Assembly (NCBI RefSeq): GCF_900496995.4
Contig: NC_044014.1
Span: forward strand, 496,001 to 560,000
From: Aquila chrysaetos chrysaetos
Taxonomy: Eukaryota; Chordata; Aves; Accipitriformes; Accipitridae
Reading direction: 5' to 3'
Length of the DNA: 64,000 bases
How positions within the stretch are numbered: the stretch's first letter is position 1; each line of letters begins with the position of its first letter. The notes under the pieces are model-generated. The model saw only the letters and a list, made by a program, of their open reading frames with translations, was not told the origin of the DNA and made no database searches. This document shows positions 12,015 to 22,830 of this stretch, one piece after another. Made by a program: the position numbers and the translations under genes.

Positions 12015-12073
12015 GGGCTGGGTTGGGTTGGGCTGGGCTGGGCTGGGCCGGGCTGGGCTGGGCTGCGCTGGGC
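12015..12073. repeat. GGGCT/GGGTT pentamer array
   Basis: About eleven five-base units, mostly GGGCT with two GGGTT and a few substitutions, run in tandem on the plus strand. The regular GGG spacing gives G-quadruplex potential on the plus strand, which is the template strand for INPP5A. Confidence 0.85.
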
Positions 12074-12158
12074 GGGCGCTGCGCGCACCGCGCTGCTGCC
12101 GCCGCCGCTCCCGGCTCTGGCGGCGCGGCGGGCGGGCCGGGCTAGGGCTCTGCGCCCG

Positions 12159-12192
12159 CGACGTCACAGCGGCCCCGCGCGGCTCTTAAAAG
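12159..12192 (+). promoter_or_regulatory. Candidate divergent CRE-TATA promoter
   Basis: A CRE with one mismatch (CGACGTCA, 12159-12166) is followed about 20 bp later by a TATA-like TTAAAAG (12186-12192). In the plus orientation this is the usual CRE-then-TATA order and would predict a start near 12215, transcribing away from INPP5A. No protein-coding gene is visible downstream, so any product may be a non-coding upstream transcript. The TTTTAA core is nearly palindromic, so a minus-strand role cannot be excluded. Confidence 0.35.
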
Positions 12193-12269
12193 GGCAACGC
12201 CAACCCCCGGCAAGCGCCCCGCGGGAGGCAGCCGGCGGCGCTGTCCCGCGGCCACCCGTCCCCGCGGAG

Positions 12270-12349
12270 AGGGCAGGGCAGGGCAGGGCAGGGCACGGCA
12301 CCGCCCCGCCCCGCCCCGCCCCGCCCGCGCGCGGGGCGGGGCGGGGCCG
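12270..12349. repeat. Back-to-back GGGCA, CCGCC and GGGGC arrays
   Basis: Three pentamer arrays adjoin: GGGCA units (about 12271-12294), CCGCC/CCCCG units (about 12300-12326) and GGGGC units (about 12331-12347). The CCGCCCC words are GC boxes on the opposite strand. The G-rich strand therefore switches from plus to minus to plus within 80 bp. In the CRE-TATA interpretation this is just downstream of the predicted divergent start. Confidence 0.85.
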
Positions 12350-12358
12350 GCGGCGGCG

Positions 12359-12366
12359 CTCACCTG
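12359..12366 (-). other. Candidate splice donor of an upstream 5' exon
   Basis: The minus strand reads CAG then GTGAGC across 12366-12358, with exon end at 12364. It lies about 770 bp upstream of the INPP5A start codon, on the same strand and within the CpG island, so it could be the donor of an alternative non-coding first exon. GC-rich DNA produces such matches by chance, so this is only a candidate. Confidence 0.25.
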
Positions 12367-14797
12367 GGCGGGAGCGCGGCCTGGCGCGGCCGGCCCGTGT
12401 CCGGGGCCCGGCGGGGATCGGGCGGGGCTGCTCGGCCCGTGGGTCGGCTTGACGAGCGCCCCGGCGGGGCAGGAGCTCGGCTCTGCCCGGGGAGCTGCCT
12501 CCTGCGGGGGAACCGGCCCCGCTGCCCTTCGCCCCGCTGCCCCGGGGCGCGGCGGCTGCCGCCGGGGCCTTTGCCCAGGGCGGCCGGGAGCGGCGGCGGC
12601 CGCCTGGCAGGAGCGGCTCCCGGGGCGGCGGCACCCCCCCCCCGCCGCGGGCAGCCGAGGGGTCTCCCCCCGCCTCGGAAGCGCCCGGCGGAGGCAGTTC
12701 TCGGGAAGGGAAGGCAGTTCTCGGGAGCGCTGGAGAAGCCCCCGTTTGCCCCCAGCACACCTATGGGGGGCTAGGCTGACCCCCTGCATACGGAGCTTGG
12801 GAGTCCCCCAAAGTAACCTTCAGCTTGCAAAACACCCTTTGTGAAAGGAATCTTTTCAGTAACTTTGCTGAGGAACCAGTGAAATGATAAATCGGTCTTT
12901 GCTGCGCTGTGCAAAATAGCTGCCTCCTAAGATAATCTATATTTCATGGCCGATTAGTAATAGGAACAAAATGTGCAGAAGCTCGTATTACAAGGCCTGC
13001 TGAGGTCTTGCGAAGTTTCAGAGCTGGGGAAGCTGTTGTCAAAAGAGCGCATAAATGTTATGGACAGAAAGTCACTGAGCGGAGCAGGGAAAAATGGAAA
13101 CCCAAACTAGACTCAAGAGCAGCTGCACAAATACACAAAACTGCGGGGAAAACAAAGTGTAGTGGCAGATCTGGGGGTGCCACGGCAGAAAGCGTGACGG
13201 TGAGGAATGTCCAATGGGTGACACACAGTGTAAGAGAGGTGACGAGGGAAATCACCAAAGACTGAAACATCCATCACACCGAGTAGGAAGACAGACATCG
13301 CACTGAACAAGAAGGCTCGGCCAGAGAAACGCGCGGGCCCCTGTCAGGGAAATAGAAAGATTGTTACTGCTCCTCAGCAGGACGTTATTTCTCCTCAGCT
13401 CTTGGCTCTATCTCCCCAGGGAGAGGTGTCTGACCAGCAGCAAATAATCACGTACGGCTCCAAACACAAGGCAGAGAAAATGTGTCTCCCAAGTGGGCCT
13501 TCAGGCGTGGGTTACGCAAAAATTATTATATTTTGCATCGTAATCGACAAAGTGTGCTTACGGTCAGTCAACAAGCGTCTTCCGAGTTAAAGATACGTCA
13601 GGCAAACGAGCTTCTCTGCTCATGCTTGCAGTGAATGAGATTTCATGTGTGACAGAAAAATAGTTTTGCACCTCTTTCTTTGGCAAGCTTCAGTTACCAG
13701 AAGTGTCTAAGGGATGTCTTCCTGCTACCTTGTGATTATGCTCCCTCCACCTGCAGTCAGGAAAGGAGATTGAGCTCACCTCTGTTCCCATATAATCGCT
13801 GTGGGTAGCAGTACGCAGAAACCAGCAGCCAGACCTTCGGTTCAAGTGTGTTCCTCCCACACACGCCGCAACCACGCAGGTGCTGCTGAGCGCCGCGGCG
13901 TGCTCACCACATGGGCGCCGCAATGCAGTGCAGCCAGAGCGGTGCCTCCAGGTCCTGCCATCGCACGCCTGCAGTACAGAGAGTCTCAGAAACCAGGAAC
14001 AGTGCTCAGGCCGGGGCAGATCCTGCCTTGCAGGGTGTCCAGTACATTACAGGAAGGTGTTTCAGAAAGGGGGGTGAGGGAAGGGAGCAGAATCGCTGAA
14101 GTCAAGGATCCCACTGCTTGGAGAAGGGGCCCAATACACCCTGTCAAGCCAGGGCAACTAGAAATATGCACAGGATCAAACAGCTTGAAGCTGTGAAAAG
14201 AGCGAGCAACTGCAGCAGATGCCCGTGTCTGAAAAGCCACTACTTCGCAAGATTATTCTCAGTATTCAATAGCAAAAATAAATACCGTCAAGTACTACTG
14301 ACCTGGGGAAGCATCGACTTCCCTGCTCTATGGTGCTATTCACCACATTGTAGTAGTGTATTACACCTCCAGATAGACATGGGTGAATGAGCGGGTCAAC
14401 CAACCTGCAAGAGGAGATGGCCATTTCCAGGGATGCTGAACTTGATGAGTTAGTCCTGTAAGGTCTCTTCTTTATGACAAACTTTCTCAGGTAGGGATGC
14501 AAGTGGAATGACAAAAGCTCTGCTAGATCGTGACCACTGGCCACCTTTGTTAGAAGTTACAAATTAAATATACAATTAAATAAAAAAACAAGTTGAAGTT
14601 GTGGAATTCTGTCTCATACATGGGATACTTGCTGACCTCCAGTGACCAGTGATGCACAGATAAATGCAGTGCAGAATATCCTCGTGCCCAGAGACCGCAA
14701 ACGCTGCTGGACTCTTCTGGACAATTTCTTCTAAGGTTTTGTGCAACTTCCAAGACAACTGTTGCATAAAGTTGCACTGTAGACACTGTGATCTTAC

Positions 14798-14878
14798 CTG
14801 GATGCAGCCATCAGAGGTATCAAAGATGTGTTGATCAAACGTACCATCCTGATATATCTTGACATGTTCACAAAGAGG
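14798..14878 (-). other. Exon-like segment with splice donor
   Basis: On the minus strand a C/T-rich tract (about 14880-14910) precedes an open segment whose translation includes KIYQDGTFDQHIFD and ends GCIQ immediately before GTAAGATC, a good donor (intron from 14797). The acceptor AG is not clear-cut. The frame continues open past the donor for about 70 codons. I recognise no family, and the evidence is limited to splice-like signals. Confidence 0.15.
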
Positions 14879-17409
14879 AGAAAAGAAAATAAAAGGGGGG
14901 GGGGGGTGGAATTTGCTGCTGTGTTTTTGGCACACAAGTCTTACAAATTTCAGCCCACAGCGATTACATCAAAGTCAGGGTATGCTGGAGGAAGCTGTGT
15001 CAAATTACACCCAGCTGGAAAGGGATCCCGAGCCATATGGCATCCAGGTGAAAAGTTTGGCAGTGCTCAAGAACAGGAAACTAGAATAGGAAGTGGCTGC
15101 AGACCACAAGAAGTTACTTGTACAGAACCCAGGCAGCAATTACCGTACTGCAATGTAGTGTAGTTTGCTGGTTTCTTTGGTGGAGGAAGTACCACAGCAT
15201 GAAAATGTCACAACTGCATAAACGTAAAACGATGACCAACCGATGACTGAGCTGATGTCTGTGAATCCCATGCCTTCTTCAAGGAAAGGAATGGATAAAA
15301 CCTGAGAAAACAGGAATGTAAAATATAGCATCATCTGTAAAGCGTTTTCAAAGAATTCCTGAGAGCTGACTCGCCCAATACCAGATTATAATAGAAGCTG
15401 TTTCCAAAGGCAAGAAATGCTGAACGTTAAGCGAGGTGTAATGATATCTTAGACCTGTGGATGCGTGTGGGGAAGCGCAGGCCGAGCAGAACAGCGTCCC
15501 CAGAGGAAAGCAATGGAGGCGTGAACCAGCCCAGTGCCAAGCGCACAGCCTGTCTTCTTGCCGTGGACCGTTACTCAGCGATGTCTGCGGCAGCTCCCAT
15601 TAGTGATTCAGGGCAGTGTCTCAGCAGATGCAGAACTTGGACTACACTGTTTCAGGCAGTGGATCGTAACCACAGCCAGTGTTTTGCTGTTTTCTCCAGG
15701 GCCAGAATTCATTCATCCCATCAAATGGCAACATCCAATCAGTAATAAATGTTTCCAATTAAAAAAGGCAAGGAATGATTGAAGCAGTACTTCCATATGC
15801 TGTTGCAGGAGCCCAGTACAAATATTGATGGAAGATGCACATTCCCAGCCACTTTGTAGAGCAGGGAGCTGTAGAGGGGACATGAGCTAATTTTGCACGG
15901 GTAAACTGTACAGTGCTGATACTCAGTAAATTCAGATGAACAAGATATATACCTGTGCTATGTGAAAAAAAAAAAGGCGGGGGGTGGCAAATCTACATCC
16001 AAATATAAGAGTGTGCCAGTGGCGATGATGAAAGAGTAATAGGTACAAACATGCTGAAGTCTGAATTATGTGATCTTTGACATGAACGTTAAGCCTAAGT
16101 GTGTGCCAGTAGAGCTGATACTTAATTTTGCTCCAGATATTGCAATGGCTAACTCGCAGCAGGAGATGTTACAGTATAACGATGGGGAAATAGGAGTAAG
16201 TATGAAAGTGCCGCTTTGCATCCCAATCAGTGAGTAGGAGTTGTAACTGCCTCCAGCTGTATCCACACCAGTGCCGTCTCCAGCTCCAGAGGTTCACAGT
16301 TCTGACCCCTGGGCCAAGTCCAGTTGGCTGAAGGTGCAAACGCAGATCAGATCATTTCTCTTCCTCCCACACACAGGGAAGGAAGACCGACGGGTGTTGA
16401 TCGGTATTTTTGCTGTAGGGAAAGCACCACTACTAGCTAAGGTTGCCTAACATTTTCTGTTATAGCTCCTGGTTTTCCAGTACTTATAAACCAGACAGTG
16501 TAGTCTGTATATTTTCAGTCTTGATGCCTGCCTTGAATATTAAGTTTGAGCAAGAGGGCTCAAGAATCAGGTTAGTTTTTACTAAGTAGCTTTGCCACTA
16601 TGAGGGAAAAAATGGTCTTGTGGCTGAATTTTTCAAGTAAGCCTGAGGGTCAGATAAGTGCACAACATCACCGTCCCGGTGGATCTTCATTACACAGCTT
16701 GGAAAACAATGTCACTGCTTGCATAGATGCCATGGGAAAGTTGTCTTGTAGGTTTGGGCTATTGCATTTTTGGCCCAAGTTCCGATATTTTCACAGCTTT
16801 TCCTACTGAAATAAACCACAAGTAAGATAACAAAGAATTACTTGACTTTATTCATTGGTAAGTTCATAGAAAATGTGATTGAAATTGGCACAGAGGAGGT
16901 ATGTGCGATATCCCAGACCCACCAATGCACCTTCTGAAGAGCGCAGACAAACCCAGGCAAGCAAAGAATGGCATCATTTGCTGTCAGACAGGAATGGTGG
17001 AGCCCGTGCAGGCCGAAGGCAAGGCTGCAAGTGTGAAGGCAGGCAGCGATGAGAGGCAGGACTGGGCAGATGCCGAGAGTCCAAATCATTCCAGCCTCAT
17101 ACCTTCCCAGTGTCGATGGCTGGGATCTGGGCTGCAGCCAGCAAGCCTACAGACGAGGTAGGGTTGAAGATTTTAGGACAACAGGTTTCAGTGGGGGTTT
17201 GGAAGATGGATGTTACCTGTTGTGGAGGTTGCTACCGGTGAAAATTTGGTGGGAAGCAAATTCAGTTTTTCAGCTGACAAAAGTACTGCAACATCCCCCA
17301 GCAGCTTTGGTCAGGCCAGCTCCCTGGACAGCAGACCTGAGAATATTAACAGAAAACAGATTTCTGTTCATTTCTTAGACAGCAAACAAACACCGCATTT
17401 GGTTATTTT

Positions 17410-17860
17410 TGCGCTCGTCTTTTCCTGCTGCCCTCAGCGTGGGGGTGTGAAACCACCGTGCCTGCTGACAGCCATAAGCGCTCCCGTGGCCCTCCCGGTG
17501 CTTCTGAGCGCTCGATGACCTCTGTCCGGTCATCGTCCGCAGCCTGTTTGAGGCAGAGGTGTTACCTCTGCGAGCTGGGAAGTGGGCACAGGCTAGGTTC
17601 GGGGCACGTGGCAGGACCGAATGGGGCCGGCACGTGCAGCACGTGCTGCTGTCTGGCACAGAGGTACCTGTCTTAGGAAAGGAAGCAGCTCGGGGTCCCC
17701 GAGCCGTGGCTCCCGGCGGTGTGGGACAGCCCGTGCTGTGCTTGGCGCTGCTGCAGCCTGGGTCTGACCTGCACCAGCTCATCTGCCACGCAGGGACCCC
17801 CCGAGCTGGGGCTCCTGCCGGCCGGGGGGGCTTGGGAGAACCTGCAGCTGGGAAGGGCTC
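17410..17860. other. GC-rich, CpG-containing patch upstream of INPP5A
   Basis: A local rise in GC and CpG over about 450 bp, in otherwise CpG-poor intergenic DNA. Small reading frames exist on both strands but none is recognisable. It contains three CACGTG E-boxes and a perfect 7-bp inverted repeat (GATGACC with GGTCATC, near 17515-17535). It could be a distal regulatory element or an unannotated promoter. Confidence 0.45.
17605..17645. promoter_or_regulatory. Cluster of three CACGTG E-boxes
   Basis: CACGTG occurs at 17605-17610, 17631-17636 and 17640-17645. The third lies in the palindrome GCAGCACGTGCTGC. Palindromic E-boxes are targets for bHLH factors (MYC/MAX, USF, CLOCK/BMAL1). Three within 41 bp is far more than chance for a six-base word, though the sites being bound is inference. 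Confidence 0.5.
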
Positions 17861-19539
17861 GTCAGTTTAGCTTGGATTCAGTTTGGGCTGGGTGCTAGGC
17901 TTACAGGGCTGGGGGCAGGATATTGGGCACATTCAACCTTAACAATAATGCAATGCTTACCTAATTTTGTTCATAATTATGATTTCCTTAGACTTTGAGG
18001 AGTTCACCTTTTGAAAGTATATGTAAGATATTAATTGCACCGTGCTTGGAAAAGAGAAGACTGTGGCTAAAAAATCTGCAACATGGTATATCTCTGTCCT
18101 GAATAAAATAATGTGCGGTAAGTTGCACAGAGAATTTATTTTTTTAAAGCAGGTGTTACTAGTTATTGGTACTATGTCACTGGTCCGCTGCCTCCATAAG
18201 GTGGGACATCTGGTTCCCTGCACTTTTCCCCAGGAACATGCAGAGCTGTGGCTACCAAAGTTTCGTTGGGGTGCAGCAGCGCTGGGGCCAGCGCTTGGAG
18301 CTCCGACTCCTGTCCGAGTGGAAAGGGCTCCCTGTCCATTGCGAACGGATAATGGAGGAAGCACTCATATGCTGGTTATGCAATTCCTCTATAATCATAT
18401 CTGACTTACTTTCATCACTGTCTTCATGGCTTTACTAATTGACTTATGCTGTTATTAGAAAGATCTTTATGAAGAGCTTTTTATACTGGCAGGAAAAACA
18501 ACAAAAAACCAAAACTATATCAGATTAAAACCCTTAAATGCAATGTAATATTTTGCTGCCTGAAAGCTCTTTTTTAACCCTGAGGGATGGACTCTGTTAT
18601 TCTCAGAGATGGATCTTAGTGGGCATTGTGAGCCTATCCCAGCATTTGATTAAATGGGCCATTTTGTACTTTCTAGACTGCAAAACACAGCTTCAAGGGA
18701 ACGGTCTCAGAGTTTTCACTCTCTCTTTTTAGTTCACACTTTGGGAGTGGGGAAGGGTCGCACAAGTGGCTGCTCCCTAAATTTATTTTGTTCCTGGAAC
18801 CGCAGGAACCAGAGGTGGAAAACGCCAAATCTGGTACTCGAGTGTCTAATCCGTACCTCAGACTACAGGTTGCTAACGTCAAATGAAAGTGTGTCAAACT
18901 GAGTCCTGTAGATTTCAGAGCACTCTGCTAGGTACATGTCCTTTATTTATTTTTAAGTCAAGTCATTTGAAATTCTTCTGAACTACTTCTGAACTGGATA
19001 CAGCTCCAGTTATATTTCTCAACAGACGTTTATTGCTGTCCATTATGGCATATTTTGTGCCTAAAAATTAAAATTCATAGTACACAGCTGCTGCGATAAC
19101 TGTCCAGGACAGCTGTCTAACAAGCGTAAGACCTGAAGTGTCTGAAATCAGTCCAGGTGAGCACGGATCATCACTATATCTCATTTATAGGCCAGGTAAT
19201 GAGCTTTCCAGCTGAGAGTGCCAGTTTCTTACTATCTTCACTTGTGTTTCTTCATTTTGTATTGCTTTACACAATGCAAACTTGGACTCTCAGGAAAGAA
19301 GCCTCCAAGATTCAGAATCCAAATTTCAAAATTCTGAAGTCAGTCATAAAGGTTCTTAAAATGATTTGTGCTTTTAAATGCATACCCGGGTCCATAACAT
19401 GGTCAGTTTTGTGGGGAGCCAATTTTGAGCTTCAAACAGCTCAACGGGGAAAAACTGGACCGTCATCTAAGATGTTTTCTGCCCAGTTTTTCATCTCCTG
19501 GATGTTTAGATGTGAATATGAGAATACTGGGAGGGCAGC

Positions 19540-19850
19540 AGGAGGGCTGGGGGCTCCCTGCGGGGCTGGGGGTGGCAGGGCAGAGCCTCGTGGCTGCAGC
19601 CCATCCCACCACCCCAGGCAGGGAGCAGGGCAACTGGGGGGTGCTGGGCGGTGCTGGGGGGGCACCGAGGGCAGCCTGGCTCAGGGGGCCCACGGCCAGG
19701 CATGGCAGAGTTGTGGGGAGGCTGGAGCCCAGCATCCTACTGCCCTGGGCTGGCTGAAATGGGGTCCTGGGCCATGGGCGGAGGGGTGTCCAGCTGGGGC
19801 TGGTCGGGGACATTTGGGCTGATTGGGGCCCTCGGGGCCCTGACAGATAC
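19540..19850. other. G-rich patch on the plus strand
   Basis: Frequent GGG to GGGGGG runs on the plus strand, many separated by short spacers, give extended G-quadruplex potential. Reading frames through it on both strands are Gly/Pro/Ala-rich composition artefacts. No gene is recognised. Confidence 0.5.
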
Positions 19851-21460
19851 CGTCGGCCTCAGAGACTTGCTTGTGCACGCCTCAAACAAACCACTTCATT
19901 GTCTGTGCGTACATGAGAGCCATCCTCACTGGAAGATAGGACTGGAGAGGGAGGGAATCTTGCAAGCAGGCACATTAATACAGTTCATAAATATTTCCAA
20001 CTGAGCAGGCAGAGAACAGCATTATCATTAACTTTGAAACGTGCAATAAAACAGAGGAAAACATACTGATTCCCTTAATAGAAATGAAGAGCAAATGGCA
20101 AGTACAGGTATGAAAAAAATACTTGCATTTGATTTGAAAAAATTCCAACTGGCCCTGGGACCGTTGTTGCTATTATTGGTGCAGAGGGTATTGAAGCTGA
20201 GATGACAGCAACGCGTGAGGTAACTCTCCACGCATTGCATGGCATTTTAATGATGTCAGAACATTCAGGCATACTTTAGCATCTGTGTTCAGGCAATGTT
20301 CAAACTCCCACATAACGAAAAAATGTCTTTGTAGCTGTTTGGATTTGACCTTTCAGGTGAACAATGACTCCTTAATATAGTTCGCCCTTACGGGGTCTGC
20401 AGTTTTTGCTTAATTATGGGGCCTAAATATCTTTCAGGATTTCTAAGGATTGTCTCTATGAGCTGTCTAGATTTTGCCTGTGAGTGTGAAACTCCTGTCT
20501 TAATATCCCCACACCTGCAGTACAATTTGTATTTAAAGCATTTTTCTGTGATTCTGTACAGCTGCAGCTGATCAGTTTTAGCACTGAAATTATAGCTGAT
20601 AAACATTCAAGCTGTTCATAGCTCAGCAAATATGTGCTGCATGTTCTGTCTCTAGAAGACAGCACAGATAAGCAACGTGTCCTCCGAGCTGTGGGCGAAG
20701 CAAGGAGGACAGTTTCGTGCACTGCAGCTTCCCTGGACCATTGCTGGTTTGCAACGTGCATTGCCTGCCGCTGGCGGGCTCAGCAGCTTTGCAGATCTAT
20801 GTGCAGGTAGTAACCCTGTTTAGCCAAGTCTACATTAAATGACGTGCAGGTGTAATACTTAAATGTTCTTAAGGTTAGCAAGCCAAACATGCCAATTTTT
20901 GGATGAGCCAGAGTTAAGACTGCCTTGCACGCTGACTGTGCCGTTGTTTTTCAGTCCCTTTCCACACATGCCACTCAGCTCTACTGTGGTTACCTGTCTT
21001 GACAAGGAGAAAAGCTACCTATAGCAGTAACAGCTTCACCTCGGTGGTATCAGGGTGTTGTTCAAGCAATGAGCAGGAAGGCATATTCGTGCAGGCTTGC
21101 CCTTCCTTCCAAGTATCCTCTTCAGAGGTGGCCCTTGCTGAATACCAGCTTGGAAAGCATCCGGAGCTGAACAGCAGCGGAACAGCTGTGACATGGAACT
21201 CTGCTTTGCAGCTGGAAGACAAGTGGATTTCAGCAAAAGTTTGTAGCCTGGATTCAATTTTTTCAGCCACGGAAACAAGCCATTTCTTTCAGCATTATAC
21301 TTTTTGTGGAGCAGGCAAGTAACCCCGCGGGAAGCGAGCAGGCCCTGGTGTAACACGGAGGGGTGACAGGTCCCCTCCAGGGCCGCATGCCCCGCCCTGC
21401 CCCACCCTGCCCCACCCCACCCTGCCTTGGGGACCGGCGGTGCCGAACGCACCAGCACCA

Positions 21461-21502
21461 TCCTCCTCCTCCTTCTCCTCCTCCTTCTCCTCCTCCTTCT
21501 CC
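21461..21502. repeat. (CTC/CTT) polypyrimidine repeat
   Basis: Mostly CTC trinucleotides with a regular CTT, forming an approximate 12-bp higher-order unit repeated about three times. The strand is entirely pyrimidine for about 42 bases, so it has triplex (H-DNA) potential. The minus strand yields Glu-rich or Arg-rich frames that are repeat artefacts. Confidence 0.85.
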
Positions 21503-22830
21503 ACCCACCCTGGGAAGCCTTTCTTCCCAAAGGGCAGGCGCTTTCCTGGGGGGCGAGCGCTCCCCATTACACTCCATCGCTCCGAAGGGTTTCCTCACAC
21601 CGGCCCTGTTAACGTGAGGGATGCCGGCAGGCAGCAAGCCCTTGCCCTGCCCGTGGCCGGTAGCCCTGGCACTGGCAGACGTTAAGGCCAGCCCTACACG
21701 CGGCTAAGGCTGGAGCTTTTCAACACGTTACCACGGCCGATGTTCGCACCGTGATGCGATGGCTCGCCTCTCTGTTGTGGGATGGCGGGGCTCTGTAGCA
21801 TTATGCACGAGCATTATTGTGGGCTGTCATATACCGAATAACGAAAGGTGATAGAGGGTAGCCAAGGTACTTATGGTTAGGTTATGTCTGGAGATCAGAG
21901 AATAGGATGCTTGCATCCTGATTATTGTAGTACTGCAGCTTGGCCTCAAAACATCTATGTCTGCCTACTTTTGTATCAGAACCAATTGTAAATATTTAAT
22001 ACCTGTCTTCTGATACAGAAGCAGACAAATCTAGCTTCAGACACACAGTAACTATTTGCTATCATGATTACAAATACTGTTTCTTTTATTTAAAATTCTC
22101 TTATGCTGCCACTTGATCAGAGGCCTTTGATCTGTGACACAGATGAGAAGATTCTTTGTACTTCCTCGAGTGGACAGCCCTTACCCTGACAAGCACTAAA
22201 TACAGTGACAGTCAATGCTATGTTTCAAAAAAAGCCCTTAAGAAATAAATAAATGAAATGTAGTTACTGAATTTGTTATTCAAAAAAATTTCAAAGTGCA
22301 CCATTATGTTTTCCAATGTGCCTGAAATTGTTTTAATGTTGCTGTTCTTATGTTTTTGTAGCAAGATTTACAGAGAAGACAATATGCACTTATGCAATGA
22401 GTAGGATGTTATTTATTTTATGCTAAGTATACAGAAGTAGGAGTAAATCAGAACAGAAAGGATATCACAGACTAATATCTTCAGTGAGATTCTATTTCTT
22501 TCAGCTGCTCAAGATCTGCAGAAGTTAGAGGTGTTTGCTTTAACATAGCTGATTATCATTGGAATTTTGCCCCTCAGAAAGCTAGCACATTTGGTCTTAG
22601 GATGAATGCCTATCTCAGGCACTTCAAAATTACACTATGAAATTTAGAGTCCCACAGTTGGTCCCAACAGAGCAGCCTGGCAGTAGCAAAAACCTCAAAG
22701 AGCACTTAAAAGCAACTCTTCAGGCCAAATCCTTAAAAACCTATTTCCTTTCAGTAGGCCTCTATAATCACTTGCTTTTATATTTCCCTATGCTTTATGT
22801 CCACTCCAAAAGGAAGGAAGCTCAGGGTAC

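Larger units (their letters stand above)
11597..12100 (-). promoter_or_regulatory. INPP5A: Probable INPP5A 5'UTR and core promoter
   Basis: This is the stretch directly upstream of the start codon. It is extremely GC-rich, with repeated GC boxes and no convincing TATA box for the minus strand close to the ATG, so initiation is probably dispersed. I cannot place the transcription start site from sequence alone. A CCG/TCG repeat and a GGGCT-type repeat lie inside and may fall in the 5'UTR of longer transcripts. Confidence 0.6.
10900..12780. promoter_or_regulatory. CpG island at the INPP5A 5' end
   Basis: GC content and CpG density rise abruptly near 10.9 kb and fall back near 12.78 kb. In between, CpG is not depleted, unlike the flanks. 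The island includes exon 1, the first several hundred bases of intron 1 and about 1.2 kb upstream. It contains many GC-box-like GGGCGG and CCGCCC words, fitting a broad, TATA-less housekeeping-type promoter for INPP5A. Edges are approximate because I judged them by eye. Confidence 0.88.
12781..22830. other. Intergenic sequence upstream of INPP5A, proximal part
   Basis: About 10 kb between the CpG island and the CR1 at 22.8 kb. I see no recognisable coding exon. Content is largely unique, with a poly-G run near 14.9 kb, a GC-rich patch with clustered E-boxes at 17.4-17.85 kb, a G-rich patch at about 19.54-19.85 kb, and a CTC/CTT polypyrimidine repeat at 21.46 kb. Open frames in both orientations are short and unremarkable. 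Exon-like bits at 14.80-14.88, 16.07-16.23 and 20.13-20.28 kb are discussed as findings or low-grade notes. Confidence 0.7.

Noticed and set aside
12015-12073. Interstitial telomere repeat
   Set aside because: Units are GGGCT/GGGTT pentamers, not the TTAGGG hexamer of vertebrate telomeres.
11718-12844. Several overlapping frames of 80-215 codons on both strands in the CpG island
   Set aside because: GC-rich DNA has few stop codons; the translations are Pro/Ala/Arg/Gly-rich repeats with many frames open at once and no recognisable domain.
13008-13265. 85-codon plus-strand frame just downstream of the divergent promoter candidate
   Set aside because: It opens with TTG rather than ATG and has no recognisable similarity; it may lie within a non-coding transcript at most.
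16066-16266. Decayed gene or retrocopy around 16.0-16.3 kb
   Set aside because: Short open stretches exist on both strands but none extends, and no family is recognisable.
21036-21685. Glu-rich, Arg-rich and Ser/Pro-rich frames around 21.4 kb
   Set aside because: They arise from the CTC/CTT polypyrimidine repeat.
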